A stretch of 38,555 nt of DNA from Desulfofustis sp. (GTDB lineage: Bacteria; Desulfobacterota; Desulfobulbia; Desulfobulbales; Desulfocapsaceae): assembly GCA_013042475.1 (NCBI GenBank), contig JABDQA010000097.1:1-38555 (forward strand). Direction: 5' to 3'. Below the pieces are notes generated by a model that saw nothing but the letters and a program-made list of their open reading frames with translations, was not told where the DNA came from and did no database searches. The position numbers and the translations under genes were made by a program. Positions 6,981 to 15,585 of the stretch are shown piece after piece (the first letter of the stretch is position 1; every line of letters starts with the position of its first letter).

Positions 6981-8501
6981 TTAAGCCTTACCATAAAGGG
7001 ATTTCACTTCTTCACGATCTATAGATCCATCTGTTTTACGGGGCATTTCACTTACAAACTCTACATATTGAGGTTTTTTAAACCTTGCTATTCGATCCCC
7101 GACAAACTCAATCAGTTGATGCGCTTCCAAAGTCTCGCCGCCCTTGATGAGGCAAACCGCTTTGATACCCTCTTTCCATTTCGGATCCGGGACACCGATT
7201 ACAACTGTTTCTTCAATCGCAGGATGTTGGAGTATCACCTTCTCGACCTCTGGCGGATACACGTTTTCGCCGCCAGGCTTTATGAGTTCCTTCTCAGCTT
7301 TACGCCCCGCATAAAATAGAAATCCTTCAGGGTCAAAACGTCCCAGGTCACCAGTATGATGCCAGCCGTCCCGAAACGTATACCGGTTGTCATCCTCAAG
7401 ACCCCAGTAGCCAAGAAAAACCATTGGACCTTTTAGGGCAATTTCTCCCACATCCCCCTCGGCGACTTGGCGGTCATAGTCATCTACCAGCTTTACATCT
7501 CCCAGCATAATGATCTTGCCAGCTGAGCCGGGACAATCATCATACTTACCAATGCTTGCAAGACAGGATGTCTCCGTTTGGCCGTACATAACGTAATAAT
7601 GACCGTTTGTTTCTGTTTGAAACTGCTGAATCGTTTCAGGGGTTCCCAAACCTATAACCGCCCGCAGGGAACTGATGTCGTAGCTCTCATCCTTGGCAGC
7701 TTTTATGATTGTTTCCAAAATCGGTGGAAAATCGAAGAACAGGCTTACGCTGCTATTCTGGATCAGTTTTGCCGCCACCGAGCCGTCAAACTTGCTGATA
7801 TTCAGGTTTACGCCTCCAGCGTGGAATGTACTTGTCACTAAAAAGAGCCCGGCCACGTGAAACAGCGGCAATAAATTTAAATGAACATCCGCGGATGTAA
7901 GCTCCATGTGGTAACCAAAATGAAAGTCGGCAAGGAGTACGTTTCCATGGCTGAGTATGGCCCCCCGCGGTCTGCCGCCAACAGCAGCTGTATGTATGAT
8001 GACAAAACCATCTGCGCTCTCCACCTCGGCAGGTTCCAACAAATCATGTTCATTTATCAATGAGTTGAATGGATTAAAGGAACCGTTGTCATCTTTTAAA
8101 TTATAATAGGATTGTATGAATGACAATTCTTCGCGTTTTGATTCAAGCGCTGGCTGGAACTCAGCATCAGCGAAAACCATTTTGGGTTCACAATCACTCA
8201 GATTGTAACTCATCTCATCAGCGGAAAGGCGCCAGTTGATTGGCAGGACAATAGCACCTAAAAATGCGGCGGCACCGTAAATTAGATAAAATTCTAGGCT
8301 GTTCTTACCCACCACACCGATTCGATCACCCTTGAGAATCCCGGCCCGAGACATTCCTGCTGCCAACATATCGACTTCGGCTTTATATTCAGCAAATGTC
8401 AGCTTACGATCATCATCAAACTCGTGCCAGCAAATGTTGTTAGCGAAAGACTGCGCGTTCCGATTGATCACATCATAGAAAGAAAGGTCATAAAGTCCCA
8501 T
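6981..8501 (-). CDS. AMP-forming acyl-CoA synthetase (class I adenylate-forming)
   Basis: A 506-residue ANL-family ligase that converts a carboxylic acid, ATP and CoA to acyl-CoA, AMP and pyrophosphate. It has the YGQTETS motif, the HTGDLGRFDPEG motif, the GGENVYPPEVEKVI hinge region and a C-terminal lysine in PRKTDGS. The phosphate-binding loop is unusual: HTAAVGGRPRGAILSH replaces the standard YTSGTTGxPKG. This variant looks shared by a subgroup and does not prove inactivity. A strong Shine-Dalgarno sequence (GGAGGAGG) lies about eight bases before the ATG. The gene lies 205 bases downstream of uspA on the same strand and may be a late member of the liv transcription unit or a separate gene. 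The acid substrate is unknown. Confidence 0.85.
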   Translation of the reverse strand: MGLYDLSFYDVINRNAQSFANNICWHEFDDDRKLTFAEYKAEVDMLAAGMSRAGILKGDRIGVVGKNSLEFYLIYGAAAFLGAIVLPINWRLSADEMSYNLSDCEPKMVFADAEFQPALESKREELSFIQSYYNLKDDNGSFNPFNSLINEHDLLEPAEVESADGFVIIHTAAVGGRPRGAILSHGNVLLADFHFGYHMELTSADVHLNLLPLFHVAGLFLVTSTFHAGGVNLNISKFDGSVAAKLIQNSSVSLFFDFPPILETIIKAAKDESYDISSLRAVIGLGTPETIQQFQTETNGHYYVMYGQTETSCLASIGKYDDCPGSAGKIIMLGDVKLVDDYDRQVAEGDVGEIALKGPMVFLGYWGLEDDNRYTFRDGWHHTGDLGRFDPEGFLFYAGRKAEKELIKPGGENVYPPEVEKVILQHPAIEETVVIGVPDPKWKEGIKAVCLIKGGETLEAHQLIEFVGDRIARFKKPQYVEFVSEMPRKTDGSIDREEVKSLYGKA

Positions 8502-8706
8502 GTATACACTCCTCCTCCGAAATCTTCGCGTAGCGGTCTAGACTCCTACGATATGTCTAAATGTCTCCTGAAGTATACTAAAACGGGCGTATCGTGTGCT
8601 CGCAACAATTCCTCCGCAAAATCTTAAAGTTACAAACAAAATAGCGCTGGTTTGTGCTCCTGTGGTGTCTCTTCGAGGCGGGCGGCATATTAACATCAAC
8701 ATTATG

Positions 8707-9105
8707 CTAAAGCCTGTTTACGCTGACAACCGGACATGGCGCTTTCAAGATAATGTATTGCGCATTCGAGCCTAAAATTATCTTCTGGGTTTTCGATTTT
8801 TTTTCTATACCTACAAAAATCTGGTCAACGTTATTTTCCTCTGCGAATATCACCAGGTCTTCGCCTGGCGACATCCCTCGCGCCAGTTGCAATGCTTTGC
8901 ACGGTATGTTTTTCTCCTGGAAGAATTTCTCTGCGTAATCAAGGTCCTTGGTCGCTTTACCTATTTCTTCGGGTTTTTCGCTGAATCCTCCTACCATTGA
9001 GGTTACCACCAGTACCTCCGCACCAAAAAGATCAGCGTAAGTCCGTGCCAGAGATAGTGCAGCCTTGGACACATCCGAGCCATTATACCCTACTAAAAAC
9101 TTCAT
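8707..9105 (-). CDS. Universal stress protein (UspA family)
   Basis: I choose the ATG at 9105 (132 aa, MKFLVGYNGSDVSK) because AGGAGG lies six bases upstream; the longer frame to 9156 adds 17 residues that precede the normal UspA start. The protein has the alpha/beta UspA fold, with the first strand FLVGYNGS and a late GSNAQYIILKAPCPVVSV segment. The nucleotide-binding GxxGxxxxGS(S/T) pattern is only partly kept (VGIEKKSKTQKIILGSNA), so ATP binding is doubtful. It follows livF by 72 bases on the same strand and is probably part of the liv operon. UspA genes often accompany transporters in anaerobes, but its role here is not known. Confidence 0.88.
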   Translation of the reverse strand: MKFLVGYNGSDVSKAALSLARTYADLFGAEVLVVTSMVGGFSEKPEEIGKATKDLDYAEKFFQEKNIPCKALQLARGMSPGEDLVIFAEENNVDQIFVGIEKKSKTQKIILGSNAQYIILKAPCPVVSVNRL

Positions 9106-9177
9106 CCCTTCCTCCTTGCTCCAGTCACTGGCAATAGTCTCACTCTGAGAGTCCATGCCGCATCGGGAACAAACGCA

Positions 9178-9990
9178 TTACATCCATCGTTTACGTCTCT
9201 TGTAGGACTTAACCTCTTTGAAAGATTTTCTTCTACCGCCTCTGGTGATGCCCATATAAAACTCTTTTACGTCCGGGTTTTCCTGAAGTTCTTTTGAGGT
9301 GCCCTCCAGTACTATTCTGCCAGACTCCATGATGTAAGCATAATCTGAGATACCCAGCGCTATTTTGGCATTCTGCTCAACAACCAGAATAGTGGTACTC
9401 ATGTCTTTGTTGATCGTTTCGATATTGGCAAATATCTCTTTAACAAGCAGCGGTGCCAGTCCAAGAGATGGTTCGTCAAGCATGAGCATTTTCGGGGCAG
9501 CCATCAATGCTCTGGCAATTGCGATCATCTGCTGCTCACCACCGGAACAATATCCCGCCATGCGATGAGTGATTTTGGATAATCTAGGAAAGTGCTCATA
9601 CATCAGACCATGATCAGCTTTGATTTTCTGTGATCCATCCTTTCTTGTTATGGAGCCAACCCGGATATTTTCATCTACCGTCAAGTGCTTGAAAACCCGA
9701 CGTCCTTCCGGAACCATGGTTGTTCCGAGTTTCACCACATGGGAACCAAGCCGGTTGGTAATATCCTCACCCCTGAATTTAACAAAACCCTCCCGGATAA
9801 AACCATTTTCCGGTTTCAGTAATCCGCTTATTGCGCGGAGGGTGGTAGTTTTTCCGGCTCCATTAGTGCCAAGTAAGGCCACAATGCTTCCCTCGGGGAC
9901 AGACAGGCTGACACCGCGCAATACCTGCACTATATCGTTGTAAACAACCTCAATATTGTTTACTTCCAGCAGTTTGTTAGTGTTATCCAT
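9178..9990 (-). CDS. livF: Branched-chain amino acid-type ABC transporter ATP-binding protein LivF
   Basis: A 270-residue ABC ATPase of the LivF group. Walker A GTNGAGKT (41-48), signature CSGGEQQ (148-154), Walker B MLMLDEP (168-174) and a switch histidine replaced by Gln in VVEQNA (204-209), as is usual for LivF. It would drive import together with LivG, LivH, LivM and the binding protein LivK. Typical LivF proteins have about 235-240 residues; this one carries a very basic C-terminal tail of roughly 20 residues (GGRRKSFKEVKSYKRRKRWM). No good ribosome binding site precedes the ATG. The substrate may be an aromatic or branched acid rather than an amino acid, given the acyl-CoA ligase in the same operon. 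Confidence 0.92.
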   Translation of the reverse strand: MDNTNKLLEVNNIEVVYNDIVQVLRGVSLSVPEGSIVALLGTNGAGKTTTLRAISGLLKPENGFIREGFVKFRGEDITNRLGSHVVKLGTTMVPEGRRVFKHLTVDENIRVGSITRKDGSQKIKADHGLMYEHFPRLSKITHRMAGYCSGGEQQMIAIARALMAAPKMLMLDEPSLGLAPLLVKEIFANIETINKDMSTTILVVEQNAKIALGISDYAYIMESGRIVLEGTSKELQENPDVKEFYMGITRGGRRKSFKEVKSYKRRKRWM

Positions 9991-10072
9991 ATAAATAAAG
10001 TGGCTTTAATGGAAACCACCAGGGTTGCCTACCGACAACTCGACATGTCAGTCCTGCCTAACCTACGTGTTT

Positions 10073-10113
10073 CCCTTCTGTGCCCATATCGTTGCCAGTT
10101 GAGCACAGAAGGG
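10073..10113. other. Hairpin between livK and livF
   Basis: An 11-bp perfect inverted repeat: CCCTTCTGTGC at 10073-10083 and GCACAGAAGGG at 10103-10113, with a 19-base loop. It lies 46 bases downstream of the livK stop on the transcribed (minus) strand. There is no T tract, so it looks more like an mRNA-stabilising or processing element than a terminator. Confidence 0.5.
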
Positions 10114-10158
10114 GCGTTACAGGAGGTTACGGGTTATACCCCGGTAATCGAGTCCTGA

Positions 10159-11385
10159 TCATTCTATCTTGCTGGTATATTCAGGAATGAACGGACTTCC
10201 TTCAGACATAAATTTATTGTCCTTGACAACATAAAGTTGCAGTGTGTCAACTCCTGCATGGTCTGTTTCCGAAAAGGTCACATCCCCTACGGTCGTTTTC
10301 GGGGAGAAGGCATTGTCGCCATTCATGCCCAGAAGCTCTTCATACAGCGTTTCTTTGTTGATCTCCTTGCCTTTGGACTTGGCTCTTTTTATGACCTCTG
10401 TGGCAACCTGGGCAACCATCATGCCGTTTGCGTAGTTATGCGAATTTGCAGCTTTTTCATCACGATTATACTTTGTTGCAAGAGCCAGTTGCAGGTCCGT
10501 CCCCTCACCTGGCTCACTGGTGACTATGTAGGAGGTGGTCCAGTAGAAATTTTCAGCTGAATCACCTGCCAGTGCGACCAGGTCGTTGCCTCCAGTATAA
10601 TGTGCGCCAAGAAAGGTGATTTTACCTTCTTCGCCAAATGAACTGGCCACCAGTCCCAGACTGCTGGCATCTTTTAGCATCGTGGCAACTGGTGACTGCA
10701 CGGTATGGCTGAGTACATACTGTACGCCCTTACCACTCAGGCGTTTCAGCATGGCAGTGTTGTCCAGATCCTTGCCGTGCTCAACGACTTCGATGATTTC
10801 CACATCAAGTCCTGCGGCAACTGCCTTCTTGACATCTTCAACCGGTCCTCTGCCAAAGGCCGATGGATGAATAAACATGGCAACCTTTGGAGTTCCGCCT
10901 TTATGATTTTTCACCACATATTCGGTAAGACCAATCATCTGGGCCGAGTAAGAAGCAATTGGCAGAAAGATATAGTTTGAATCGACAAGATTTCCGGCAT
11001 GAAAAGAAGCAGGGAGAACAGGTATCTGCTCTTCTTCGAAATCCTTCTTTAAAGCCAGGGTACTGCCAGTTGAATAGTTAAGGTAGAAGACTATCCCCTG
11101 ATCAAGAAAATCTTCGAAGTTCCTCTTGGTTACATCGTTCTTGTACTGATCGTCCCTGATCATGCATTCGATCTTGTCATCTCCCAGCATTTTTGTGTCA
11201 TTGACATAACTAAAATAATCCTCCACCCCTTTCGAATACGGGTTTCCAGCATCGGAGGTGGGGCCGGTGATGGCCAGAGACAGCCCTAACTTGTATACCT
11301 CTCCGCTCAGTGCCTGGGCAGGAAGGGTTAACATGCAGATAGCTGCCAACAGAATTGTCCACTTGCTCAGGTTCTTCTCTTTCAT
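10159..11385 (-). CDS. livK: Branched-chain amino acid-type ABC transporter substrate-binding protein LivK
   Basis: A 408-residue periplasmic binding protein (Peripla_BP_6 type). A Sec signal peptide is visible: Lys-rich start, hydrophobic core ILLAAICMLTL, likely cleavage after AQALS. The mature start YKLGLSLAITGPTSDAG and PYSKGVEDYF are typical of LivK/AmiC-like proteins. A very strong ribosome binding site (AAAGGAGGAG) lies just before the ATG, unlike livM and livF, and hairpins lie on both sides of the gene; both features fit the higher protein level needed for a binding protein. The ligand cannot be read from sequence; relatives in this operon type may bind aromatic acids or amino acids. 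Confidence 0.9.
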   Translation of the reverse strand: MKEKNLSKWTILLAAICMLTLPAQALSGEVYKLGLSLAITGPTSDAGNPYSKGVEDYFSYVNDTKMLGDDKIECMIRDDQYKNDVTKRNFEDFLDQGIVFYLNYSTGSTLALKKDFEEEQIPVLPASFHAGNLVDSNYIFLPIASYSAQMIGLTEYVVKNHKGGTPKVAMFIHPSAFGRGPVEDVKKAVAAGLDVEIIEVVEHGKDLDNTAMLKRLSGKGVQYVLSHTVQSPVATMLKDASSLGLVASSFGEEGKITFLGAHYTGGNDLVALAGDSAENFYWTTSYIVTSEPGEGTDLQLALATKYNRDEKAANSHNYANGMMVAQVATEVIKRAKSKGKEINKETLYEELLGMNGDNAFSPKTTVGDVTFSETDHAGVDTLQLYVVKDNKFMSEGSPFIPEYTSKIE

Positions 11386-11492
11386 ATCTCCTCCTTTTTG
11401 TTAGGTTGCGCCATGCTTGAAATACGCTGCGTCTGAAAAATTTTTACCTGTTTTGCCCTCCTAGGTTAGGTGGTTCAAAATCCACCATGATG

Positions 11493-11554
11493 AATGATGT
11501 AGAGGAGATAATAATTGTATAATTTTAGCTAATTACATGTCTCCTCTAATCATT
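11493..11554. other. Large inverted repeat between livM and livK
   Basis: The left arm at 11493-11508 (AATGATGTAGAGGAGA) pairs with the right arm at 11540-11554 (TCTCCTCTAATCATT) through 15 bp with a single bulged base, enclosing an AT-rich 31-base loop. It lies in the 279-base gap between livM and livK. There is no T tract on the minus strand. It could be an RNA processing or stability element that separates livK expression from the upstream permease genes, or an operator for a separate livK promoter. Confidence 0.5.
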
Positions 11555-11664
11555 GTGCTGGAACAATCAGGTCAGCCTTGCAATAGCACCTGCCTTCCTG
11601 AGGTTCTCCACAAGAGTGGTCATAAGCCATTTCCCCAACAATCCGTTTCAATGTTCGTTTTCGG

Positions 11665-12759
11665 TTAATATCTAAATGGCCAAAGTTTTACGTATGACCT
11701 GAAAATTCGCCACCAATTGGCTATGCCTCGAGGCTCAAACATAAGAAAAAGGACAATGACCAGGCCAAAACTTAAGGGTCTGAGGGCGGTAGTCAGGTTT
11801 GTAGCCGCAGTCAAATGGCTACCGGTCCATTCAGAAAGTCGCTCAACCTGCAGATCAAGCACCCGAATGGCCAGCGGTCCCCAGAACGCCCCCTGTAGGG
11901 TACCGAGCCCGCCTACAATCGCCATGGCAAGATAGTTGATCGAGTGATGCAGGGTGAAGGAGTCGATGCCGACCCCGCGATAGAGGTAGGCGTGAAGCGC
12001 ACCCGCTATACCGGCACAAAAACCAGCGAGACCAAACGCGTAGACTTTGACAAAGCCGGGGTGCATCCCCATGGCGTCGGCAGCTCTGTCATTATCCCGA
12101 ACGGCCACCAGGCATCTGCCGTAACGGGTACGAAGTAGATTCCTTACCCCAAAGCCCAAAATAACAATCACCACGAGGATAACGTAATACCAGAACAAAT
12201 AGTGCTCTTTCCTTGCCACCTTGCCAGTAACCCAGAACACCCGCCCTACGGGTATAGTCTGGCCCTGATCAAAAAAATTCATAAAGTTAATGGTCCATTG
12301 AAAGATCATCTGGAATGACAGGGTGGCTATGGCGAGGTAGAGATGTTTCAAGCGGAGTGCAGGCAGACCGACAATAGCGCCGAAAAGTGCCCCCATAAAA
12401 CCGGCAACAACAATCATCAGCGGCCAGCCGTGCGTTATAATAATATGGCTGTCCCCCAGTACTCTGCAAAATGAGGCTACAGTATAAGCCCCGATGCCGA
12501 CAAAAGCTGCATGTCCAATCGAAATCAATCCGGCAAAACCCGTGACCAAATTCAAACCAATAACCGCAATCACGGCCACCAGGATATTGTCGATAACAAG
12601 CATATACTTGTTGCCGACACTGAGGAAGAGCGGCCAGGCAAAAAGAATAAAAAGGAAAATGCACATCACGCTCCTGTCCAGGGAGGTGGAAAAAATCCTT
12701 TGCTCTTCCTCATAGGAGGTGAAATAGTTTCCTGTCGCCAGCCAGCGGTTCGATGACAT
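11665..12759 (-). CDS. livM: Branched-chain amino acid-type ABC transporter permease LivM
   Basis: A 364-residue inner-membrane permease of the LivM family. The conserved core GLNLVTGFAGLISIGHAAFVGIGAY is split around residues 63-87, and the cytoplasmic coupling loop contains RYGRCLVAVRDND and ADAMGM. There are about nine to ten hydrophobic segments, with a longer polar N-terminus (about 30 residues) than usual. It forms the translocation pore with LivH, which starts upstream with only three bases between the two genes, so the two are cotranscribed. The ribosome binding site is weak, which suggests translational coupling to livH. Confidence 0.92.
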   Translation of the reverse strand: MSSNRWLATGNYFTSYEEEQRIFSTSLDRSVMCIFLFILFAWPLFLSVGNKYMLVIDNILVAVIAVIGLNLVTGFAGLISIGHAAFVGIGAYTVASFCRVLGDSHIIITHGWPLMIVVAGFMGALFGAIVGLPALRLKHLYLAIATLSFQMIFQWTINFMNFFDQGQTIPVGRVFWVTGKVARKEHYLFWYYVILVVIVILGFGVRNLLRTRYGRCLVAVRDNDRAADAMGMHPGFVKVYAFGLAGFCAGIAGALHAYLYRGVGIDSFTLHHSINYLAMAIVGGLGTLQGAFWGPLAIRVLDLQVERLSEWTGSHLTAATNLTTALRPLSFGLVIVLFLMFEPRGIANWWRIFRSYVKLWPFRY

Positions 12760-12762
12760 GAT

Positions 12763-13659
12763 TTATACCCGTTCTATCTCGTGAATCCCAAATAGGCCGT
12801 GTGGTTTAAAAAGCAGTATGATGAGCAGAATGATGTAGGGCATTACCTCCCCGGTACCGTTGAGTCCCCAGTTGCCATCCAAGTAACCGCTGGCAAATTG
12901 CTGAATAAGCCCCATGATGATACCCGCGACCACGGCGCCCTGAATAGAATCAAGCCCTCCCAGGATAACGACTGGGAAAACGACGATGCCGAAGGCGTGC
13001 AGCGTATCAAAATTAAGCCCCGTTATATTGCCAATAATCCCTCCAGCCGCCGCAGCACTGAGGCCGGCCATAGCCCATGCGAGACCAAAAACTTTGGGAA
13101 CGGAAATACCAATTGCCATAGACGCCATCTGGTCATCGGATACGGCTCTCATGGAAATACCAATGGTTGATTTCTTGAAGAACCAGGAAAAGCCGGCGAT
13201 CATGGAAAAGGTGATAATTACACCGACCAACTGGGTCCATGATATGGAAACACCGCCTATCGTAATTGGCGTGGTTGGCAGATACGGTGGAAACGAGAAG
13301 TTCTCAGTCCCAAACGGTGTCAGATAGATAAGCCCGTCCAGGATCGACATTAAGCCGATGGTAACCATGATGACTGAAATTATCGGTTCCCCGATCAGAC
13401 GGCGCAGAAAAATTCTCTCTACGCTCATTGCCAGGAAAAACGTTATCACCATACTCATGCCAAAAGCGATGTAGATAGGAATCCCCACCCAGACGGTCAA
13501 GGCGTAGGTGATAAAGGCCCCGGCAGCAATGATCTGGCCATGGGCGATATTCAGAACCCGGCTGGACTTGTAGATCAGCACAAAGCCAAGGGCGGAAAGT
13601 GCGTATATAGATCCAACAACTATCCCACTGACCACCAGTTGAAAGAAATAACTCATCAA
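12763..13659 (-). CDS. livH: Branched-chain amino acid-type ABC transporter permease LivH
   Basis: A 298-residue inner-membrane permease with the LivH hallmarks: GSIYALSALGFVLIYKSSRVLNIAHG near the N-terminus (positions about 16-41) and the coupling loop STIGISMRAVSDDQMASMAIGI. About eight membrane segments. Its ATG overlaps the stop of the upstream acyl-CoA ligase gene by four bases (13656-13659), the standard sign of translational coupling, and livM follows after three bases. It pairs with LivM to form the channel. Confidence 0.93.
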   Translation of the reverse strand: MMSYFFQLVVSGIVVGSIYALSALGFVLIYKSSRVLNIAHGQIIAAGAFITYALTVWVGIPIYIAFGMSMVITFFLAMSVERIFLRRLIGEPIISVIMVTIGLMSILDGLIYLTPFGTENFSFPPYLPTTPITIGGVSISWTQLVGVIITFSMIAGFSWFFKKSTIGISMRAVSDDQMASMAIGISVPKVFGLAWAMAGLSAAAAGGIIGNITGLNFDTLHAFGIVVFPVVILGGLDSIQGAVVAGIIMGLIQQFASGYLDGNWGLNGTGEVMPYIILLIILLFKPHGLFGIHEIERV

Positions 13660-15578
13660 TTTTCCATAGTGTAGAATTTAATGGTTGTCTCTACTGTCGT
13701 TGTCTGGCCGTCCTGATACTGATAGAAAGCCTCAACCGCTTTCTCCGAGACCTGTCTGTTATAGAGAGCCTCATAGATGTCTTGGTATTTTTCCTGGACG
13801 AATTTCCTTCTGATTTTACCGGTTTTGGTTAACTCCCCGTCATCCATGTCAAGCAGCTTATAGAGGAGTGCAAACCGATGGATTCTAAAGTGATCTTTTT
13901 CGGCATTCTCATTGATATCTGCAACGGCACCCTGAATCAGCTCAGCCACTTCGGGCAATCCCGAGAGCTCCATAAAAGTGGAAAAAGAGAGGCCCTTGTC
14001 TTCCGCCCATTTGCCCACCACGATGGGATCGACATTGATAAGTGCCGAAACGTAATCCTGTTGATCACCGAAGATTACTGCTTCTTTTATGTAGGGACTG
14101 AACTTAAGTCGATTTTCGAGAAACATGGGACTGAACATATCTCCGGCTTCCGTGTGCATGACGTCGGAAATTCGATCGATTACCACCAGATGGCCGTCTT
14201 CATCGATATAGCCGGCATCACCTGAGTGGAGCCATCCCCCCTGCAACAGTTCTTCTGTCTTCTCGGGAAGATTGTAGTAGCCGGGGGTAACAGAATCGGA
14301 GCGTGATAGTATCTCCCCTTCTTCGGAAATCCGGCACTCTGTTCGCGGAAGGGGCTTTCCCACCGTATCAGGTCGTATATCGCCATCACGATGCATATAA
14401 GCGATACCGACGATTTCAGTCTGCCCATAGATCTGCTTAAGGTTTACCCCGATTGCCTGGTAAAACGTAAAGAGTTCGGGCCCCAGTGCGGCACCGCCCG
14501 TATATGCCCTGCGCAATCTCAGAAAACCGATCTGGTTGACCAGCGGTCGGTAAATCATCTGCTTGCCCAACCATGCCAATAAGCGCAGCTTCATAGGCAT
14601 TGATTTACCTGACATTCGATATCCTGCCGCCTCCTCCCCAATCTTCATGAAATACTTATAAATTAATTTGTTGAGCAGGTAGGACTCATCGATCTTCAAC
14701 CAGATCTGGGAGCGGATGGTTTCATAAATCCTTGGCGCACCAAACATGAAATGAGGACCTATCTCCTTGAGGTCTTCCATGCTCGTTTCCACTGACTCCG
14801 GGAAGTTTACGGCAATTCCCGTAGCCATTGCCACACCGAAGGAATTCATTTGCTCGCCTATCCAGGCAAAAGGCAGAAATGAAAGATACTCGTCGGTTTC
14901 TTCCAAAGGATCAACCTCGGTGAGTTGGAGACCCATGTTAACGTAATTGCGGTGGGTCAGCATGGCGCCTTTGGGCAGCCCAGTCGTTCCTGAGGTTAAA
15001 CAGAAGTGGCAGACATCGTCAGGTTTGCCCTCATCGACAAGACTTTCAAACAGTTCAGGGTTGTCCGCATGCAGCTGCTTCCCCAGGGCATAAAGATCTT
15101 CAATAAACAAGAACCAGTCGTCTGACTGGTAACTGCGCATGCCCCTGGGGTCTTCGTAGATTAATTTTTTTACCTGAGGTATTTTCTTCCTGACTTCGGC
15201 AACCTTATCCACCTGTTCCTGGTCGTTACAGAAAACGATCTTGACATCGAGATAGTTGATGATGTCGCCAATTTCTTCCGGCAGACTGGTTTGATAGATG
15301 GCAGAAGAAAAACCGCCCACCGCCTGGGCACCGATCGCCACATAGAGCGTTTCGGGGATGTTGTCGCTGATAATGGCAATCTTGTCCCCTTTGTCGAAGC
15401 CAATTTCTTTTAACCCGAGTCCGGTCTTTCGTACCGCATCGTAATATTGATTCCAGGTATAACTGTTCCAGCAGCCGAAATCTTTCTCGCGCAATGCGAC
15501 TTTGTCTCCGGTTTCGTTTACCCGCCACCGCAGGAGTTGGGGAATAGTATGCTGTAGTAGATGATTTCTATCTTGCAT
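13656..15578 (-). CDS. Long-chain-type AMP-forming acyl-CoA ligase within the liv operon
   Basis: I set the start at 15578 (640 aa, MQDRNHLLQHTIPQLL). The longer frame to 15635 would overlap the end of livG by 50 bases with shadow sequence, whereas this ATG lies seven bases after the livG stop. The protein is an ANL-superfamily ligase of the long-chain FadD/FAA type with a standard phosphate loop (TSGTTGLPKGAMLTHRN), YGQTEIVG, and HSGDAGYIDEDGHLVVIDR. The acid is activated with ATP and CoA. Its position between livG and livH, with a four-base overlap into livH, means import and CoA activation of the solute are produced together. This arrangement is known from Proteobacterial clusters that handle aromatic or fatty acids, so the transporter substrate is probably a carboxylic acid. 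The exact substrate is unknown. Confidence 0.88.
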   Translation of the reverse strand: MQDRNHLLQHTIPQLLRWRVNETGDKVALREKDFGCWNSYTWNQYYDAVRKTGLGLKEIGFDKGDKIAIISDNIPETLYVAIGAQAVGGFSSAIYQTSLPEEIGDIINYLDVKIVFCNDQEQVDKVAEVRKKIPQVKKLIYEDPRGMRSYQSDDWFLFIEDLYALGKQLHADNPELFESLVDEGKPDDVCHFCLTSGTTGLPKGAMLTHRNYVNMGLQLTEVDPLEETDEYLSFLPFAWIGEQMNSFGVAMATGIAVNFPESVETSMEDLKEIGPHFMFGAPRIYETIRSQIWLKIDESYLLNKLIYKYFMKIGEEAAGYRMSGKSMPMKLRLLAWLGKQMIYRPLVNQIGFLRLRRAYTGGAALGPELFTFYQAIGVNLKQIYGQTEIVGIAYMHRDGDIRPDTVGKPLPRTECRISEEGEILSRSDSVTPGYYNLPEKTEELLQGGWLHSGDAGYIDEDGHLVVIDRISDVMHTEAGDMFSPMFLENRLKFSPYIKEAVIFGDQQDYVSALINVDPIVVGKWAEDKGLSFSTFMELSGLPEVAELIQGAVADINENAEKDHFRIHRFALLYKLLDMDDGELTKTGKIRRKFVQEKYQDIYEALYNRQVSEKAVEAFYQYQDGQTTTVETTIKFYTMEN

Positions 15579-15585
15579 GGAGGTT

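Noticed and set aside
9106-9156. 17-residue N-terminal extension of UspA
   Set aside because: AGGAGG directly precedes the ATG at 9105, which is also the normal family start.
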